NCBI RefSeq assembly: GCF_900112045.1
Contig: NZ_FOJW01000002.1
Location: 131,962 to 195,961, forward strand
Reading direction: 5' to 3'
Length of the DNA stretch: 64,000 nucleotides
From: Lentibacillus halodurans
GTDB taxonomy: Bacteria > Bacillota > Bacilli > Bacillales > Amphibacillaceae
Below the pieces are notes generated by a model. It did no database searches and was not told the DNA's origin. It worked only from the letters and a program-made list of their open reading frames with translations. Positions within the stretch are counted from its first letter, which is position 1; every line of letters begins with the position of its first letter. This document shows, in pieces, positions 54,812-64,000 of the stretch. The position numbers and the translations under genes were made by a program.

Positions 54812-55030
54812 ATGAACCATTTGCTTGCAAGAGCGGCGCAAACTGGTCAAAAACTTGAAATGATCTATCTGGATGCTGATCATCATACGAGTTACAGAAT
54901 AATTCGCATTCTCGGCTTCAATGCGGACAAAATCACGGCATATTGTTTCACTCGGGAGCAAATACGAACGTTCAAAAAAGACAGCATATTGTCAATCGGA
55001 CCGATCTGGAAAAGAAGATTAGGGGCATAG
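54812..55030 (+). CDS. Small WYL-like domain protein
   Basis: 72 residues: LEMIYLDADHHTSYRIIRIL followed by DKITAYCFTREQIRTFKKDS and ILSIGPIWKRR. The strand order and the I-x-Y / R-x-F pattern look like a stand-alone WYL/Sm-like beta barrel, as found in several short Bacillaceae proteins. GGAGGATGG precedes the ATG. Ligand unknown. Confidence 0.6.
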   Translation: MNHLLARAAQTGQKLEMIYLDADHHTSYRIIRILGFNADKITAYCFTREQIRTFKKDSILSIGPIWKRRLGA

Positions 55031-55311
55031 TGAAGCAGGCAAAACATTAATATTAAAGGCAGAGGAAAGATAGAGAGAGATGACAATATTTTTTGATGAA
55101 GGCTGCCGCTTTAATTTCTGGTTATTGCAACCGGTCAAATCGACAGCATTTTGCAGTAATTCTTATCATACGCTTGTGTGAATACCTCTAACCGATTTAA
55201 TTTCAGACTAAACCTGCAAAATCAGCAAATAACAAATTTTCGAAAGAGTACATTTACTGGTAACATTAATTTGTGATAGAATAATAGAAATATTTAGGGA
55301 GGGGAATACGA

Positions 55312-56106
55312 GTGATTCGAAAAAAGTGGAAATTCATTAGCGTCTTTTTGATTCTATTCGGACTCATCAGCCTGTTGGCAGCTTGTGGATCGGGCGGGGA
55401 TGGAGAAGGATCCGATGACGGTAATGAATTGAATGATACTTACACTGTTGCAACCGACTCATCATTTGTTCCATTTGAATTTGAAGAAGATGGTGAATAT
55501 GTCGGCTTTGATATTGACTTGATCAATGCCATTGCTGATGAAGCAGGATTTGATATTGAACTTGAAGTAACCAATTTCGATGGTATCATTCCAGGTCTGC
55601 AGACAGGATCGTTTGATATTGCAATTGCCGGGATCAGCATTACTGAGGAACGGGCAGAGAAGATTGATTATAGTGACCCGTATTATGAGTCGGGTCTGGC
55701 AATTGGGGTTCCCAGTGATAATAACGACATTCAGGATTTGGAGGATCTCGAGGGGAAAACAATTGCCACAAGACTTGGATCCACGAGTGCAGCATTTATC
55801 GATGAAAATATTGAAAACGCTGATCCAAGTCAGTTTGAGCAGCTTGATCAGGCATATTTAGCTGTTGAGAATGGCAGCGCGGATGCTATTCTGTATGATG
55901 CCCCCAACGTCAATTACTATATTCAGACAACTGGTGACGAATTAAAAGTCGTCGGGGATTTATATCAGGCTGAAGATTACGGTATTGCTATTTCCAAAGG
56001 ACAGGAAGAATTGGTGTCAGCCATCAATGATGCTCTGGCAGAATTAAAGGAGAATGGCACATACGATGAAATCTATGAAGAATGGTTCGGTGAAAAGCCC
56101 GAATAG
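55312..56106 (+). CDS. Polar amino acid ABC transporter, substrate-binding lipoprotein
   Basis: 264 residues starting at GTG. A signal peptide ends in the lipobox LLAACGSGG, so the mature protein is lipid-anchored outside the membrane. The family 3 solute-binding fold is clear: YTVATDSSFVPFEFEEDGEY, VGFDIDLINAIADEAG, FDIAIAGISITEERAEKIDY and SDPYYESG. An acidic start of the mature region is consistent with a halotolerant host. The first of three genes for an importer; ligand not determinable (Gln, Cys and Arg are typical). Confidence 0.92.
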   Translation: MIRKKWKFISVFLILFGLISLLAACGSGGDGEGSDDGNELNDTYTVATDSSFVPFEFEEDGEYVGFDIDLINAIADEAGFDIELEVTNFDGIIPGLQTGSFDIAIAGISITEERAEKIDYSDPYYESGLAIGVPSDNNDIQDLEDLEGKTIATRLGSTSAAFIDENIENADPSQFEQLDQAYLAVENGSADAILYDAPNVNYYIQTTGDELKVVGDLYQAEDYGIAISKGQEELVSAINDALAELKENGTYDEIYEEWFGEKPE

Positions 56107-56145
56107 CCATAAGGAAAATGTATGATAATCAAAAACCCGGAAGAA

Positions 56146-56186
56146 CTAAGGCTTATCGCCATTAGTATTGATAGGCCTTAGTTTTT
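56146..56186 (+). terminator. Intra-operon hairpin/attenuator
   Basis: CTAAGGCTTATC pairs with GATAGGCCTTAG and T5 follows. It should reduce transcription into the permease gene, giving excess binding protein. Confidence 0.75.
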
Positions 56187-56280
56187 CTATTTGGCGGATA
56201 GGATGTACTAAAACTTTCCTATGCACAAGTGCAAGGAAGGCTTTCGCCACAAAAGCTTTGCGATATAAAGAGGTGATCGA

Positions 56281-56943
56281 ATGATAGGGAGATTTAATTG
56301 GGCAGGCATTGTTGATTTTCTGCCCCAGTTATTGACCGGGCTGTATTATACATTATTAATATCGGTTGTCGGGCTTGTGATCGGATTTATTTTAGGTGGG
56401 GTATTTGGACTTGGACGTATTTCGAAAAGGAAAACCATTCAAGGTATATCCACGGTATATATCGAAATCATACGCGGAACCCCGGTACTGGTGCAGGCTA
56501 TTTGGATTTATTATGCTCTTCCGCTTATCATCGGGTTTGAGTTGGAATCGATAACAGCGGGTATTATCGTGATTGCATTGAACTCAGGAGCCTATATTGC
56601 GGAAATTGTACGTGGTGCAGTCCAATCGATTGACAAGGGGCAAATGGAAGCAGGTAGATCGCTTGGGCTTAATCATGGACAAGCTATGCGGTATATCATT
56701 TGGCCTCAGGCATTTAAACGGATGATCCCGCCGCTTGGTAACCAGTTTATCATCAGTATTAAAGATACCTCGCTTTTATCTGTCATCCTTGTTCCGGAAC
56801 TGATATTCCAGGGACGTTTGATTGCAGCAAATCATTTTAATGCCGTTGAGATCTACACAACGGTTGCTGCCTTCTACCTTGTTATTACATTGACATTATC
56901 CTTTGTCCTGCAGCGAATGGAAAGGAGGCTGGATATTCAATGA
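56281..56943 (+). CDS. Polar amino acid ABC transporter, permease
   Basis: 220 residues with about five membrane segments. The cytoplasmic EAA loop ([20 protein letters not shown]) and the HisM/GlnP family stretch [20 protein letters not shown] are present. It overlaps the next gene by 4 bases (ATGA). Confidence 0.93.
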   Translation: MIGRFNWAGIVDFLPQLLTGLYYTLLISVVGLVIGFILGGVFGLGRISKRKTIQGISTVYIEIIRGTPVLVQAIWIYYALPLIIGFELESITAGIIVIALNSGAYIAEIVRGAVQSIDKGQMEAGRSLGLNHGQAMRYIIWPQAFKRMIPPLGNQFIISIKDTSLLSVILVPELIFQGRLIAANHFNAVEIYTTVAAFYLVITLTLSFVLQRMERRLDIQ

Positions 56944-57662
56944 TTGAAGTGAAAGATTTGCATAAGAAATTCGGTGATACAGAAGTTTTAAAAGGAATCG
57001 ATTGTGTAATCGAGCCATCAGAAGTTGTTTGTGTCATTGGCCCGAGCGGATCCGGGAAAAGCACATTCCTTCGCTGTTTAAACATGCTGGAGCCAATCAC
57101 AAGCGGTGAGGTCATCGTAGACGGATACAATTTGAACAATCCTAAGACTGATATCAATATGGTGCGCACAGAAGTGGGGATGGTATTTCAGCAATTCAAC
57201 CTTTTCCCGCACAAAAAAGTGATTGAAAATCTTATGCTTGCACCGCAAAAAGTACGTAAAATAACGGATGAGGAAGCACGCAAACGCTGTATGGATTTGC
57301 TGGAAAAAGTCGGTTTGGCGGATAAAGCCGAGCAGTATCCGCAGCAGTTGTCGGGCGGGCAGCAGCAGCGTGTGGCCATTGCCCGTGCGTTGGCGATGGA
57401 ACCGAAAATGATGCTATTTGACGAACCAACTTCCGCACTGGACCCTGAATTGGTCGGAGAGGTGCTGGAAGTCATGAAACAGCTGGCCAATGAAGGGATG
57501 ACGATGTTCGTCGTCACACATGAGATGGGGTTTGCCCGTGAAGTGGGCGACCGGGTTCTGTTCATGGATGAAGGGGTTATTGTTGAAGAAGGTACGCCTG
57601 ACCAATTGTTTTCCAACCCCCAATCAGAGCGGACACAGGAGTTTCTAAATAAAATTTTATAG
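56940..57662 (+). CDS. Polar amino acid ABC transporter, ATP-binding protein
   Basis: 240 residues, GlnQ/TcyC type. Walker [16 protein letters not shown] (about residue 32), Q-loop [14 protein letters not shown], signature [17 protein letters not shown], Walker [16 protein letters not shown] and switch [10 protein letters not shown] are all intact. It completes the importer and lies just upstream of ectABC, but a 280-base gap with a separate promoter indicates independent regulation. Confidence 0.95.
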   Translation: MIEVKDLHKKFGDTEVLKGIDCVIEPSEVVCVIGPSGSGKSTFLRCLNMLEPITSGEVIVDGYNLNNPKTDINMVRTEVGMVFQQFNLFPHKKVIENLMLAPQKVRKITDEEARKRCMDLLEKVGLADKAEQYPQQLSGGQQQRVAIARALAMEPKMMLFDEPTSALDPELVGEVLEVMKQLANEGMTMFVVTHEMGFAREVGDRVLFMDEGVIVEEGTPDQLFSNPQSERTQEFLNKIL

Positions 57663-57853
57663 CACCCATTAAGGCAGGCGAAACCCGCTTGCCTTTTATT
57701 CGTTAAAATAATAATATCATCTAATTCTGTCCCGACGATTTAAACGTCCACTTATTTCCACTTATTTGGGAGCTTTTTTTAATTTGTGCCCGATTATTTT
57801 AATCAGACAGGACTTAAACAAGTTTAAACATTATAAATGGTATTTAATCCGTT

Positions 57854-57946
57854 TTGACGAAAGCGACTATTCTATTTATTCTTAAAAAGAATGTTTTTTT
57901 AACAATCCTAGGAGGTGGAATCATCTTAAACAGCGGTAATGGTGTC
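57854..57946 (+). promoter_or_regulatory. ect promoter and leader with displaced Shine-Dalgarno
   Basis: TTGACG at 57854, 17 bases, then TATTCT at 57877 form a sigma-A-like promoter. The leader has a perfect GGAGGTGG at 57911, but no ATG, GTG or TTG at normal distance in the ectA frame; the first is about 29 bases downstream. A minimal frame ATG-GTG-TCA-TGA at 57939 overlaps the ectA ATG. Confidence 0.5.
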
Positions 57947-58477
57947 ATGACCAAAACAAAGGAACAGGAAGAAGGACTAGGTTTTCGCAAGCCAACAAAA
58001 GATGATGGAGCAGAAGTGTGGGAGCTGATTAAGCATACAGGCGTTCTGGATCTTAATTCATCCTACAGCTATCTCATGTGGTGTGAAATATTTTCTGAAA
58101 CCTCGATCGTGGTTGAACGAGAAGGGACCATTGTAGGGTTTATCTCAGGATTTATTCATCCCGATCAGCTGGATACGCTGTTTATCTGGCAAGTAGCTGT
58201 CGATGAATCGGAGCGAGGCAACGGGCTGGCAACCAGAATGTTATACGAGCTGCTTAAACGGGAGGGCTGTGAAGAAGTCAATTACGTGGAGGCAACTGTT
58301 TCCCCGTCAAATACAGCTTCACAGCAATTGTTCAAAGGACTTGCGAAAAAACTTCGTACCAAATGTGTGATTCATGACTATTTTACATCCAATGATTTTC
58401 CGAGTGAAGGTCATGAAGATGAACGATTGTTTAAGATTGGGCCTATTCAAAAAGAAAAAATTTTAGTGGAAGGGTGA
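57947..58477 (+). CDS. ectA: L-2,4-diaminobutyrate N-gamma-acetyltransferase
   Basis: 176 residues from the ATG at 57947. GNAT fold with the EctA pattern: [36 protein letters not shown], and the CoA-binding [19 protein letters not shown] near residue 90, then [20 protein letters not shown]. It catalyses the second step of ectoine synthesis. The ribosome site is unusual (see the leader entry), so a non-standard upstream start cannot be excluded. It is one base away from ectB. Confidence 0.92.
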   Translation: MTKTKEQEEGLGFRKPTKDDGAEVWELIKHTGVLDLNSSYSYLMWCEIFSETSIVVEREGTIVGFISGFIHPDQLDTLFIWQVAVDESERGNGLATRMLYELLKREGCEEVNYVEATVSPSNTASQQLFKGLAKKLRTKCVIHDYFTSNDFPSEGHEDERLFKIGPIQKEKILVEG

Positions 58478-58478
58478 A

Positions 58479-59759
58479 ATGGTGACAACAACAGTAATTG
58501 AAGATGACAAAATGAAAACGTTTGAGGAACTGGAATCAACAGTAAGAAGTTACAGCCGTGGTTGGCCGACCGTTTTTGAAAAAGCTAAAGGTTATAAAAT
58601 CTGGGATACGGATGGAAAAGAGTATATTGATTTCTTTGCAGGTGCGGGAGCGTTAAATTACGGACATAATGATGAAACCATGCAGGAGAAAATGATTGCA
58701 TACATCCGTGATAACGGTATTATTCATAGCCTTGATATGGGAACAACGCCGAGAAAAGAGTTTCTTGAACGTTTTAAGGATATTATTCTTACGCCCCGTA
58801 ACCTTGATTATAAGGTTATGTTTCCAGGACCTACAGGAACGAATTCGGTGGAAAGTGCATTAAAAATTGCCCGGAAAGTGACCGGACGCGACACAGTCAT
58901 CAGCTTTACGAATGCATTCCATGGCATGACAATCGGCTCACTCTCTGTGACGGCTAATTCCTTTAAACGGCATGGCGCGGGTGTTCCGCTTCATCATTCG
59001 GTCTCGATGCCATTTGATGATTATGTGGAAGATCAGGATACCATTGCTTATCTGGAAAGATTTTTGGAAGACAGAGGAAGTGGTGTTGCCCTGCCGGCAG
59101 CAATTATTCTGGAAACCGTTCAGGGTGAAGGCGGTATTAACGCAGCCAGCATGGAATGGCTGAAAAAAGTGGATGATCTTTGCAAACGCTGGGATATTTT
59201 GCTGATTGTCGATGATGTCCAGGCGGGCTGCGGCAGAACCGGTACATTTTTCAGTTTTGAACCGGCCGGAATTGATCCGGATATCGTCTGCCTGTCCAAA
59301 TCGATCGGCGGTGTTGGTTTGCCAATGGCGCTTACATTAATCAAATCGGAATATGATCAATGGGGTCCGGGTGAACATAATGGTACATTCCGCGGCAATA
59401 ATCTGGCGTTTATTGCTGCAACAGAAGCGTTGACCAACTGGGAAACAGATCACTTCAGCAAATCCATTCAGGAAAAGGCAGATGTATTGCGTAAAGGCGT
59501 ACAGGCGATCATCAGCAAATATCCTGAACTTGATGCTCATCAGCGTGGCAGAGGTCTGATGCAGGGAATCGCCATCGGAAAAGACGATCTCACTGATGAT
59601 ATTTGTGCAGAAGCTTTCCAGCGCGGGCTGATTGTTGAGACATCAGGTCCGAATGATGAAGTTATCAAATTTCTTCCTCCACTTATTATAGATAAGGAAG
59701 GTATCGAAAAAGGGCTTGGTATTTTGGATGATAGTATCGGAGCAACTCTTAGTAAATAA
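58479..59759 (+). CDS. ectB: L-2,4-diaminobutyrate transaminase
   Basis: 426 residues, class III PLP aminotransferase. Start [34 protein letters not shown], the PLP phosphate loop [41 protein letters not shown] and the Lys of [15 protein letters not shown] (Schiff base) are visible. It converts aspartate-beta-semialdehyde to diaminobutyrate, the first ectoine step. GGAAGGGTGA precedes the ATG. Confidence 0.96.
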   Translation: MVTTTVIEDDKMKTFEELESTVRSYSRGWPTVFEKAKGYKIWDTDGKEYIDFFAGAGALNYGHNDETMQEKMIAYIRDNGIIHSLDMGTTPRKEFLERFKDIILTPRNLDYKVMFPGPTGTNSVESALKIARKVTGRDTVISFTNAFHGMTIGSLSVTANSFKRHGAGVPLHHSVSMPFDDYVEDQDTIAYLERFLEDRGSGVALPAAIILETVQGEGGINAASMEWLKKVDDLCKRWDILLIVDDVQAGCGRTGTFFSFEPAGIDPDIVCLSKSIGGVGLPMALTLIKSEYDQWGPGEHNGTFRGNNLAFIAATEALTNWETDHFSKSIQEKADVLRKGVQAIISKYPELDAHQRGRGLMQGIAIGKDDLTDDICAEAFQRGLIVETSGPNDEVIKFLPPLIIDKEGIEKGLGILDDSIGATLSK

Positions 59760-59790
59760 CTACTTCAGGAAATGAAAGAGGGGACAGCAA

Positions 59791-60177
59791 ATGATAGTCA
59801 AATCACTTGAAGATTTAGTTGGAACAGAAGATGAAACATCCGGTGAAAACTGGTCAAGCCGCCGATTTATCCTTAAAAAGGATGGTGTCGGTTTCAGCAT
59901 GAATGATACAATCATTAAGGCAGGTACTGAAAATTATTTTTGGTATAAAAACCACATCGAAGCGGTTTATTGCATCGAAGGGGAAGGAACCATTGAAAAG
60001 ATGGAAACCGGCGATGTCTATGATATTAAACCAGGCACGATGTATCTGTTAAATGAACATGATAAGCATATCCTTCGCGCAACAACACAAATGCGCATGG
60101 TATGTGTCTTCAATCCGCCGCTTGTCGGAACAGAGACACATAATGAAGAAGGATATTATCCACTGTTGACTGAGTAA
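59791..60177 (+). CDS. ectC: L-ectoine synthase
   Basis: 128 residues, a cupin that cyclises gamma-N-acetyl-diaminobutyrate to ectoine. The family pattern MIVKSLEDLVGTEDETSGEN then WSSRRFILKKDGVGFSMNDT, HIEAVYCIEGEGTIEKMETG and YLLNEHDKHILRA is intact, including the iron-binding Glu/Tyr/His positions (EAVYC; DKH). The operon ends here; no ectD hydroxylase follows, so 5-hydroxyectoine is not predicted from this locus. Confidence 0.96.
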   Translation: MIVKSLEDLVGTEDETSGENWSSRRFILKKDGVGFSMNDTIIKAGTENYFWYKNHIEAVYCIEGEGTIEKMETGDVYDIKPGTMYLLNEHDKHILRATTQMRMVCVFNPPLVGTETHNEEGYYPLLTE

Positions 60178-60195
60178 GCGAGTCAATTAGCATTT

Positions 60196-60233
60196 ACCCG
60201 AGTTATGGTGATTACCCATAATTCGGGTTTTTT
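60196..60233 (+). terminator. Terminator of the ectABC operon
   Basis: ACCCGAGTTATGG pairs with CCATAATTCGGGT (one G-T pair), then T6. Confidence 0.9.
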
Positions 60234-60331
60234 ACTGGTCCGGAAATTTTCATGTATCCTAAAAATTATATTGACTTTTTCCATGGATATATAGAAACTG
60301 AATATAGATTAAATATGGGGATGATGAATTG

Positions 60332-60976
60332 ATGGGGCTGTTGATTGATTACCAGTGGGAAATTTTTATTGTAGCAGAAGTACTGTCAATGGTGGCACTT
60401 TTGCTCTTTGGTGTTGTCCGTTACCTGTTGAGCAAGCGGCAGTTGAGCCTGATGTTTTTACTTGTGTTCCTTATCCTGCTCGGAATTGAGGCTTTGCTGG
60501 GTATTCTTATTTATCGGGAAACGGGAGAGATTTCCAACTTCCAGATGATCATTACCATTTTTGTTATTTATGCCTGCACATTTGGTATTTATGATTTTAA
60601 GAAACTGGATCGGTGGATGCGGAAGACAATTAGCAGATGGCGCGGCGTGGAACTGTTAACTGAAAAAGATTATCGCATCATGGAAAGGAATAAAGATCCC
60701 AAGTTTATAGCGCGAAAGTACCGTTGGAGTTCCACAGCGCATTTAGTCGTATTTGTCGTAGTACAGAGTATTTTTTGGGCTTACGGAACGGATAGTTTTG
60801 GTGAAATGCTGGGGTATTTAACTGATTTTTCATGGATTGAATCGGGCACTGCAGCAGATTCACCGTATGCGAATGAAACGGTTTATGGCATTGGCATGCT
60901 CTGGGGAATCATTTTTGCTGTCGATTTTCTATATTCATGGTCGTATACGTTATTTCCATACAGTCCGAAGAAATGA
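60332..60976 (+). CDS. Integral membrane protein of unknown function
   Basis: 214 residues with about five hydrophobic segments: two near the N-terminus (IVAEVLSMVALLLFGVVRYL and a following one), one at residues 65-85, then a basic cytosolic loop (KKLDRWMRKTISRWRGVELL), and two near the C-terminus. No family recognised. A GGGGATGA site precedes the ATG; a TTG one codon earlier is also possible. Confidence 0.7.
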   Translation: MGLLIDYQWEIFIVAEVLSMVALLLFGVVRYLLSKRQLSLMFLLVFLILLGIEALLGILIYRETGEISNFQMIITIFVIYACTFGIYDFKKLDRWMRKTISRWRGVELLTEKDYRIMERNKDPKFIARKYRWSSTAHLVVFVVVQSIFWAYGTDSFGEMLGYLTDFSWIESGTAADSPYANETVYGIGMLWGIIFAVDFLYSWSYTLFPYSPKK

Positions 60977-61199
60977 AACCCTGGTTGCTTAATAGAACAT
61001 AGCCATTGGATCGATCAATATTGATACTCAAAACAAGGGAAAATGCGCGTGCTTTGAAATCATGCTAGAGCGCTCGTCTAGTCCCATGTCAAAGACGGGC
61101 AGCAAGATTCCAGCCTGAAGACCTGAGATGATACCAGGAAGATAAGTGGTGATCGACTGCCCGACAGCCAAGTTAGTCATTTCCTATGCGTCGTAATTT

Positions 61200-61258
61200 C
61201 GATTCAATTAACATTCAGCGGGGCTAGAACGCCTCGTTGAATGAAATGTTACTTTATC
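61200..61258 (-). repeat. Dispersed palindromic repeat, copy 3 (diverged)
   Basis: CATTCAGCGGGG (61212) can pair with CCTCGTTGAATG (61241) with G-T pairs; the flanks CGATTCAATTAA and ATGTTACTTTA match the other copies. It overlaps the 3' end of the GNAT gene. Confidence 0.65.
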
Positions 61259-62104
61259 TATCCCGTACAGTATCCATGGGGAAGGCAGCTCAAACTGATG
61301 ACTCAAAGGAAGTGACTGTGCTTCCTCTTTAGTTAAATCCATCCATATGTAAGTTTCATCATCTGTTTGTTGTGCCAGCCTCCGGTAATCATTGGCAATC
61401 GTCTCCCATAACCCCTGCTGTGATACAATGTCGTTCCATGGATAAACAGCATGCAAGTAATGATGTTTCTTCTGATCATATTTTGTAATCAGGAAACGTG
61501 TTCCAGATTCGTTCTCATAAAAGGACCACTGCATCAAGTCATGATCCTGAAATAAATCCGGTGAGCCGGGGAAGGGATAATAGCATTCATACGGAAAAAT
61601 GGATGCTGATTTAATGTACAGCCTGTTTATCCATTCCTGTTTGCGCTGCAGATCTGTAACAGGCCACCATGGTTCAGAGCCCGATTCAAGTAATGAAATA
61701 TCCTTTGTAATCGCACCGTGCAAGGTCGTATAAGCAGACAGGCCTATTTTCTCCAAAACACGCCGGGCTGAACCATTATCCTCCTGAGTGTTGGCCCCCG
61801 CCCAATGAATATTGTTCAGCTGAAACACCTGGTTCAAAACATAGCTCACAAGTTCGGTTGAATACCCGTTTCCCGTAAAACGACGATCACTTCTTAAACG
61901 TCCGAGCATGGCATAACTGCCCGCATAAATTGAATATCCGCTCAGACTGACCAACTGACCATCAAGGAATAATCCATATAACCGGTTATTTCCAGTTACA
62001 AGCCTGTCAAATATATGTTTTATATAGTCAAATTCAATCCCTGTATCCATTACTTCCAGATGAGGATAATCATTACTGTGCAGAACCCGGATTGTTTTCT
62101 TCAT
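61208..62104 (-). CDS. GNAT-family N-acetyltransferase with C-terminal extension
   Basis: 298 residues. The N-terminal half is a GNAT domain (LVSLSGYSIYAGSYAMLGRL; RSDRRFTGNGYSTELVSYVL with the CoA loop; RRVLEKIGLSAYTTLHGAIT). The rest resembles the acyl-acceptor part of FR47-type proteins but is not recognised. The last codons (STRRSSPAEC) are read from a diverged copy of the palindromic intergenic repeat, so the repeat has probably supplied a new C-terminus. Confidence 0.75.
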   Translation of the reverse strand: MKKTIRVLHSNDYPHLEVMDTGIEFDYIKHIFDRLVTGNNRLYGLFLDGQLVSLSGYSIYAGSYAMLGRLRSDRRFTGNGYSTELVSYVLNQVFQLNNIHWAGANTQEDNGSARRVLEKIGLSAYTTLHGAITKDISLLESGSEPWWPVTDLQRKQEWINRLYIKSASIFPYECYYPFPGSPDLFQDHDLMQWSFYENESGTRFLITKYDQKKHHYLHAVYPWNDIVSQQGLWETIANDYRRLAQQTDDETYIWMDLTKEEAQSLPLSHQFELPSPWILYGIDKVTFHSTRRSSPAEC

Positions 62105-62384
62105 ATCTCGAACACTCCCAGATCATTTTTTCGGTACAACCATCCGAGAAAACTCCCCCCGACTTAGAAACATGAAGTGAAGGGGGCAGATAACGGAAAG
62201 TGGAAACACCGCCACTGAAGGAAGATTATCTTATCTGATTACAGGGTACCATGTCACCGTGTTATCGGGAAATGGTTTAGTTCATGTGGTGAAACATCTA
62301 AAAATTCTGCAAGATGATTGCTACGAATGAGATTGCGTTCTATAATGGAAGAAATATCTGAAGCGAAAAAGGAAGTGGTGTCCG

Positions 62385-63293
62385 TTGCCAATAAATATAC
62401 CAAAACAATTGCCTGCCAGTGGTGTACTGAAGCAGGAGAAAATTTTTGTCATGGATGAGGATAAAGCCCGAACGCAGGATATTCGTCCGCTAAATATATT
62501 AATCTTGAATTTGATGCCTGAAAAAGAACGAACGGAATTGCAGCTATTGCGGTTATTGGGAAACACGCCGCTACAGGTCAATATCACCTTTCTCAGGACT
62601 GCAACACACCTGCCGACACACGTAAGCCGGCATCATCTGGAAAATTTTTATAAAACATTTTCAGAGATTCAGAGTCGCCGGTTTGACGGGCTGATCATCA
62701 CGGGTGCGCCAGTTGAACAGATGGCATTCCAGGACGTGACCTATTGGGATGAACTGACGGACATTATGGATTGGTCTGAAACGAATGTAACCTCGACTTT
62801 ACATATATGCTGGGGTGCCCAGGCACGTTTATATCACCATTACGGTATTGAAAAATTTGAAATGCATAGGAAGTGCTTTGGCATTTATGAACATCAAATT
62901 TCCGATCATACCATCAAACTCGTGCGCGGTTTTGACGACATTTTCCATGCCCCGCATTCCAGGTATACAAATGTATCCAGGGAAGCGATTGAAGAAAATC
63001 CGAATCTGACTCTGCTGTCTGTTTCTGAACAAGGTGCACCGTTTATTATCATGTCCAACGATGCTAAAAATATTATGATTACCGGACATCTGGAGTATGA
63101 TGCAACAACGCTTGCCGAGGAATATGAACGGGATCACAGCAAGGGATTGGATACGGATATACCGGAGAACTATTTTCCGGGTGATGATGTCCATGCACAG
63201 CCGCCGCACAAATGGCGTTCACACAGTCACTTGCTGTTCTCGAACTGGCTCAACTATTACGTTTATCAGGAAACGCCGTTTGAGTGGGAATAG
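62385..63293 (+). CDS. metA: Homoserine O-acyltransferase MetA
   Basis: 302 residues, the size of MetA/MetAS. Start TTG ([20 protein letters not shown]), with AGGAAGTGG upstream. Visible are [40 protein letters not shown] (Glu/Lys region), [18 protein letters not shown] with the catalytic Cys (about 142), and a late [19 protein letters not shown] with the catalytic His and Glu. It activates homoserine for methionine synthesis; acetyl or succinyl use cannot be fixed here. No SAM riboswitch or T-box was seen upstream. Confidence 0.93.
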   Translation: MPINIPKQLPASGVLKQEKIFVMDEDKARTQDIRPLNILILNLMPEKERTELQLLRLLGNTPLQVNITFLRTATHLPTHVSRHHLENFYKTFSEIQSRRFDGLIITGAPVEQMAFQDVTYWDELTDIMDWSETNVTSTLHICWGAQARLYHHYGIEKFEMHRKCFGIYEHQISDHTIKLVRGFDDIFHAPHSRYTNVSREAIEENPNLTLLSVSEQGAPFIIMSNDAKNIMITGHLEYDATTLAEEYERDHSKGLDTDIPENYFPGDDVHAQPPHKWRSHSHLLFSNWLNYYVYQETPFEWE

Positions 63294-63370
63294 ACACAAG
63301 TATGTGCTGTATGCCTTAGATCATAAGGGCTGCAGCTTTTTTAATCCAGTGGTGATGCGGATATGAATCT

Positions 63371-63540
63371 GCTGGCATAAGGAAGAATAGCAGCGGCATA
63401 GGAAATATCAGCAGGAAGAATGAGAGGAATCAACAGAAGAGGGGAAATATCGACAGAAAAACGAAAGGAATCAACGGAGGAGGGGGGGATCGACAGAATA
63501 ATAGAGGATATCTGCAGAACGGAGGAAATATCAGGAAACA
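63371..63540 (+). repeat. Degenerate purine-rich repeats before sbcD
   Basis: About seven imperfect units of roughly 18-25 bases, built on GGAAATATC or GGAATCAAC followed by CAGAAG-type A/G stretches. The plus strand is strongly purine-rich. The 60-codon frame that crosses it looks like a repeat translation, not a gene. Confidence 0.6.
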
Positions 63541-63628
63541 AATTAATCCAAACCAGTCATCCTTACATGAAAATATCATGTTATATTATAATAGACAGAT
63601 AGAATCGGTCGTGAAAGGGGAGAGGATC

Positions 63629-64000
63629 ATGAAGTTTTTTCATACCGCAGACTGGCATTTGGGCAAACTCGTTCAGGGCGTGTACATGACAGAGGATCAG
63701 CGTTATGTACTGGAACAATTCATAAAGGCGATAGAGGAAGAAAAGCCTGATGCAGTCATTATTGCAGGAGATTTGTACGATCGGGCTGTGCCGCCGACAG
63801 AAGCTGTGCACCTGCTGGATGAAGTGCTGGAGACGATTGTTTTGAAGCTGAATACGCCTGTGCTGGCAGTTGCGGGGAATCATGACAGTCCGAGCCGCCT
63901 GAACTTTGGCAGCAGGATCATGAAGCAGAACGGTTTTCATATCACCGGGAATTTCACCGGCAATCGGGAGCCTGTAATCCTTCATGATACGCATGGCGAA
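63629..64000 (+). CDS. sbcD: SbcD nuclease subunit, 5' part only
   Basis: The first 124 codons of SbcD (Mre11-like), running off the window end. Start MKFFHTADWHLGKLVQGVYM has the first metal motif DxH; AGDLYDRAVPPTEA the second (GD); AVAGNHDSPSRLNFG the third (GNHD). SbcCD cleaves hairpins and DNA ends. GGGGAGAGG lies before the ATG. sbcC is expected just downstream. Confidence 0.95.
   Translation, partial: MKFFHTADWHLGKLVQGVYMTEDQRYVLEQFIKAIEEEKPDAVIIAGDLYDRAVPPTEAVHLLDEVLETIVLKLNTPVLAVAGNHDSPSRLNFGSRIMKQNGFHITGNFTGNREPVILHDTHGE

Noticed and set aside
62105-62384. Possible SAM riboswitch or T-box before metA
   Set aside because: No SAM-I core, T-box sequence or terminator/antiterminator pair was seen.
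63420-63602. 60-codon frame before sbcD
   Set aside because: It is a translation of the purine-rich repeat units and has no independent support.

Overview
The window reads as chromosome of a spore-forming, moderately halophilic or halotolerant member of the Bacillaceae (the Virgibacillus / Oceanobacillus / Lentibacillus neighbourhood is my inference; no species can be named). The reasons are the Bacillus-type gene order yjbC-spx-mecA-coiA-pepF-roxS-yjbH-yjbI-yjbK-relQ-nadK-yjbO, spore-coat genes (cotO, a CotY/CotZ protein) with sigma-K-like promoters, the yjcF-yjcG-yjcH block, and a complete ectoine operon ectABC.

Layout. 0-13 kb is the Spx / protein quality-control and alarmone block: Spx, its proteolysis adaptor YjbH, the ClpC adaptor MecA, CoiA, PepF, truncated haemoglobin YjbI, a CYTH protein, the small alarmone synthetase RelQ, NAD kinase and a pseudouridine synthase. 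Between pepF and yjbH lies a small RNA whose C-rich motifs mark it as RoxS/RsaE, with ResD-like and Rex-like sites at its promoter. 13-20 kb holds a RodA/FtsW-type protein, MgtE, and spore-coat or coat-like genes, several of low complexity. 20-27.3 kb holds two DUF421 (YetF-type) membrane proteins, yjcF-yjcG-yjcH and a heterodimeric ABC exporter.

27.4-51.3 kb is a visibly A/T-richer genomic island of about 24 kb inserted in the 3' end of tRNA-Val(GAC). A 43-bp imperfect copy of the tRNA 3' end marks the far junction. It carries a tyrosine integrase, an excisionase-like protein, an XRE repressor, replication/recombination-type genes (helix-turn-helix initiator-like protein, possible RusA-like protein, RadC), and no capsid or conjugation genes. 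Its cargo is defence: (i) an unrecognised pair next to attL, a SAP-domain protein plus a winged-helix/zinc-ribbon protein split by a -1 frame change at an A9 run; (ii) a BREX type-3-like operon (small protein, BrxF-like, BrxC/DUF6079-like ATPase, PglX-like methyltransferase, PglZ, and an unknown 236-aa protein) in which I find no helicase and whose BrxF lacks a Walker A motif; (iii) an IetAS-type AAA ATPase / subtilisin-like protease pair.

51.6-64 kb is chromosome again: HMG-CoA synthase (mvaS), a stand-alone zinc-type ribosomal protein S14, a quinone-oxidoreductase-like enzyme, a three-gene polar amino acid ABC importer, ectABC, a GNAT protein, metA, and the 5' part of sbcD running off the end. 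A family of short palindromic intergenic repeats (about 7.26, 10.45 and 61.2 kb) and two elements bounded by inverted GTTCAAAAAG-type ends (9.07 and 14.26 kb) are scattered outside the island.
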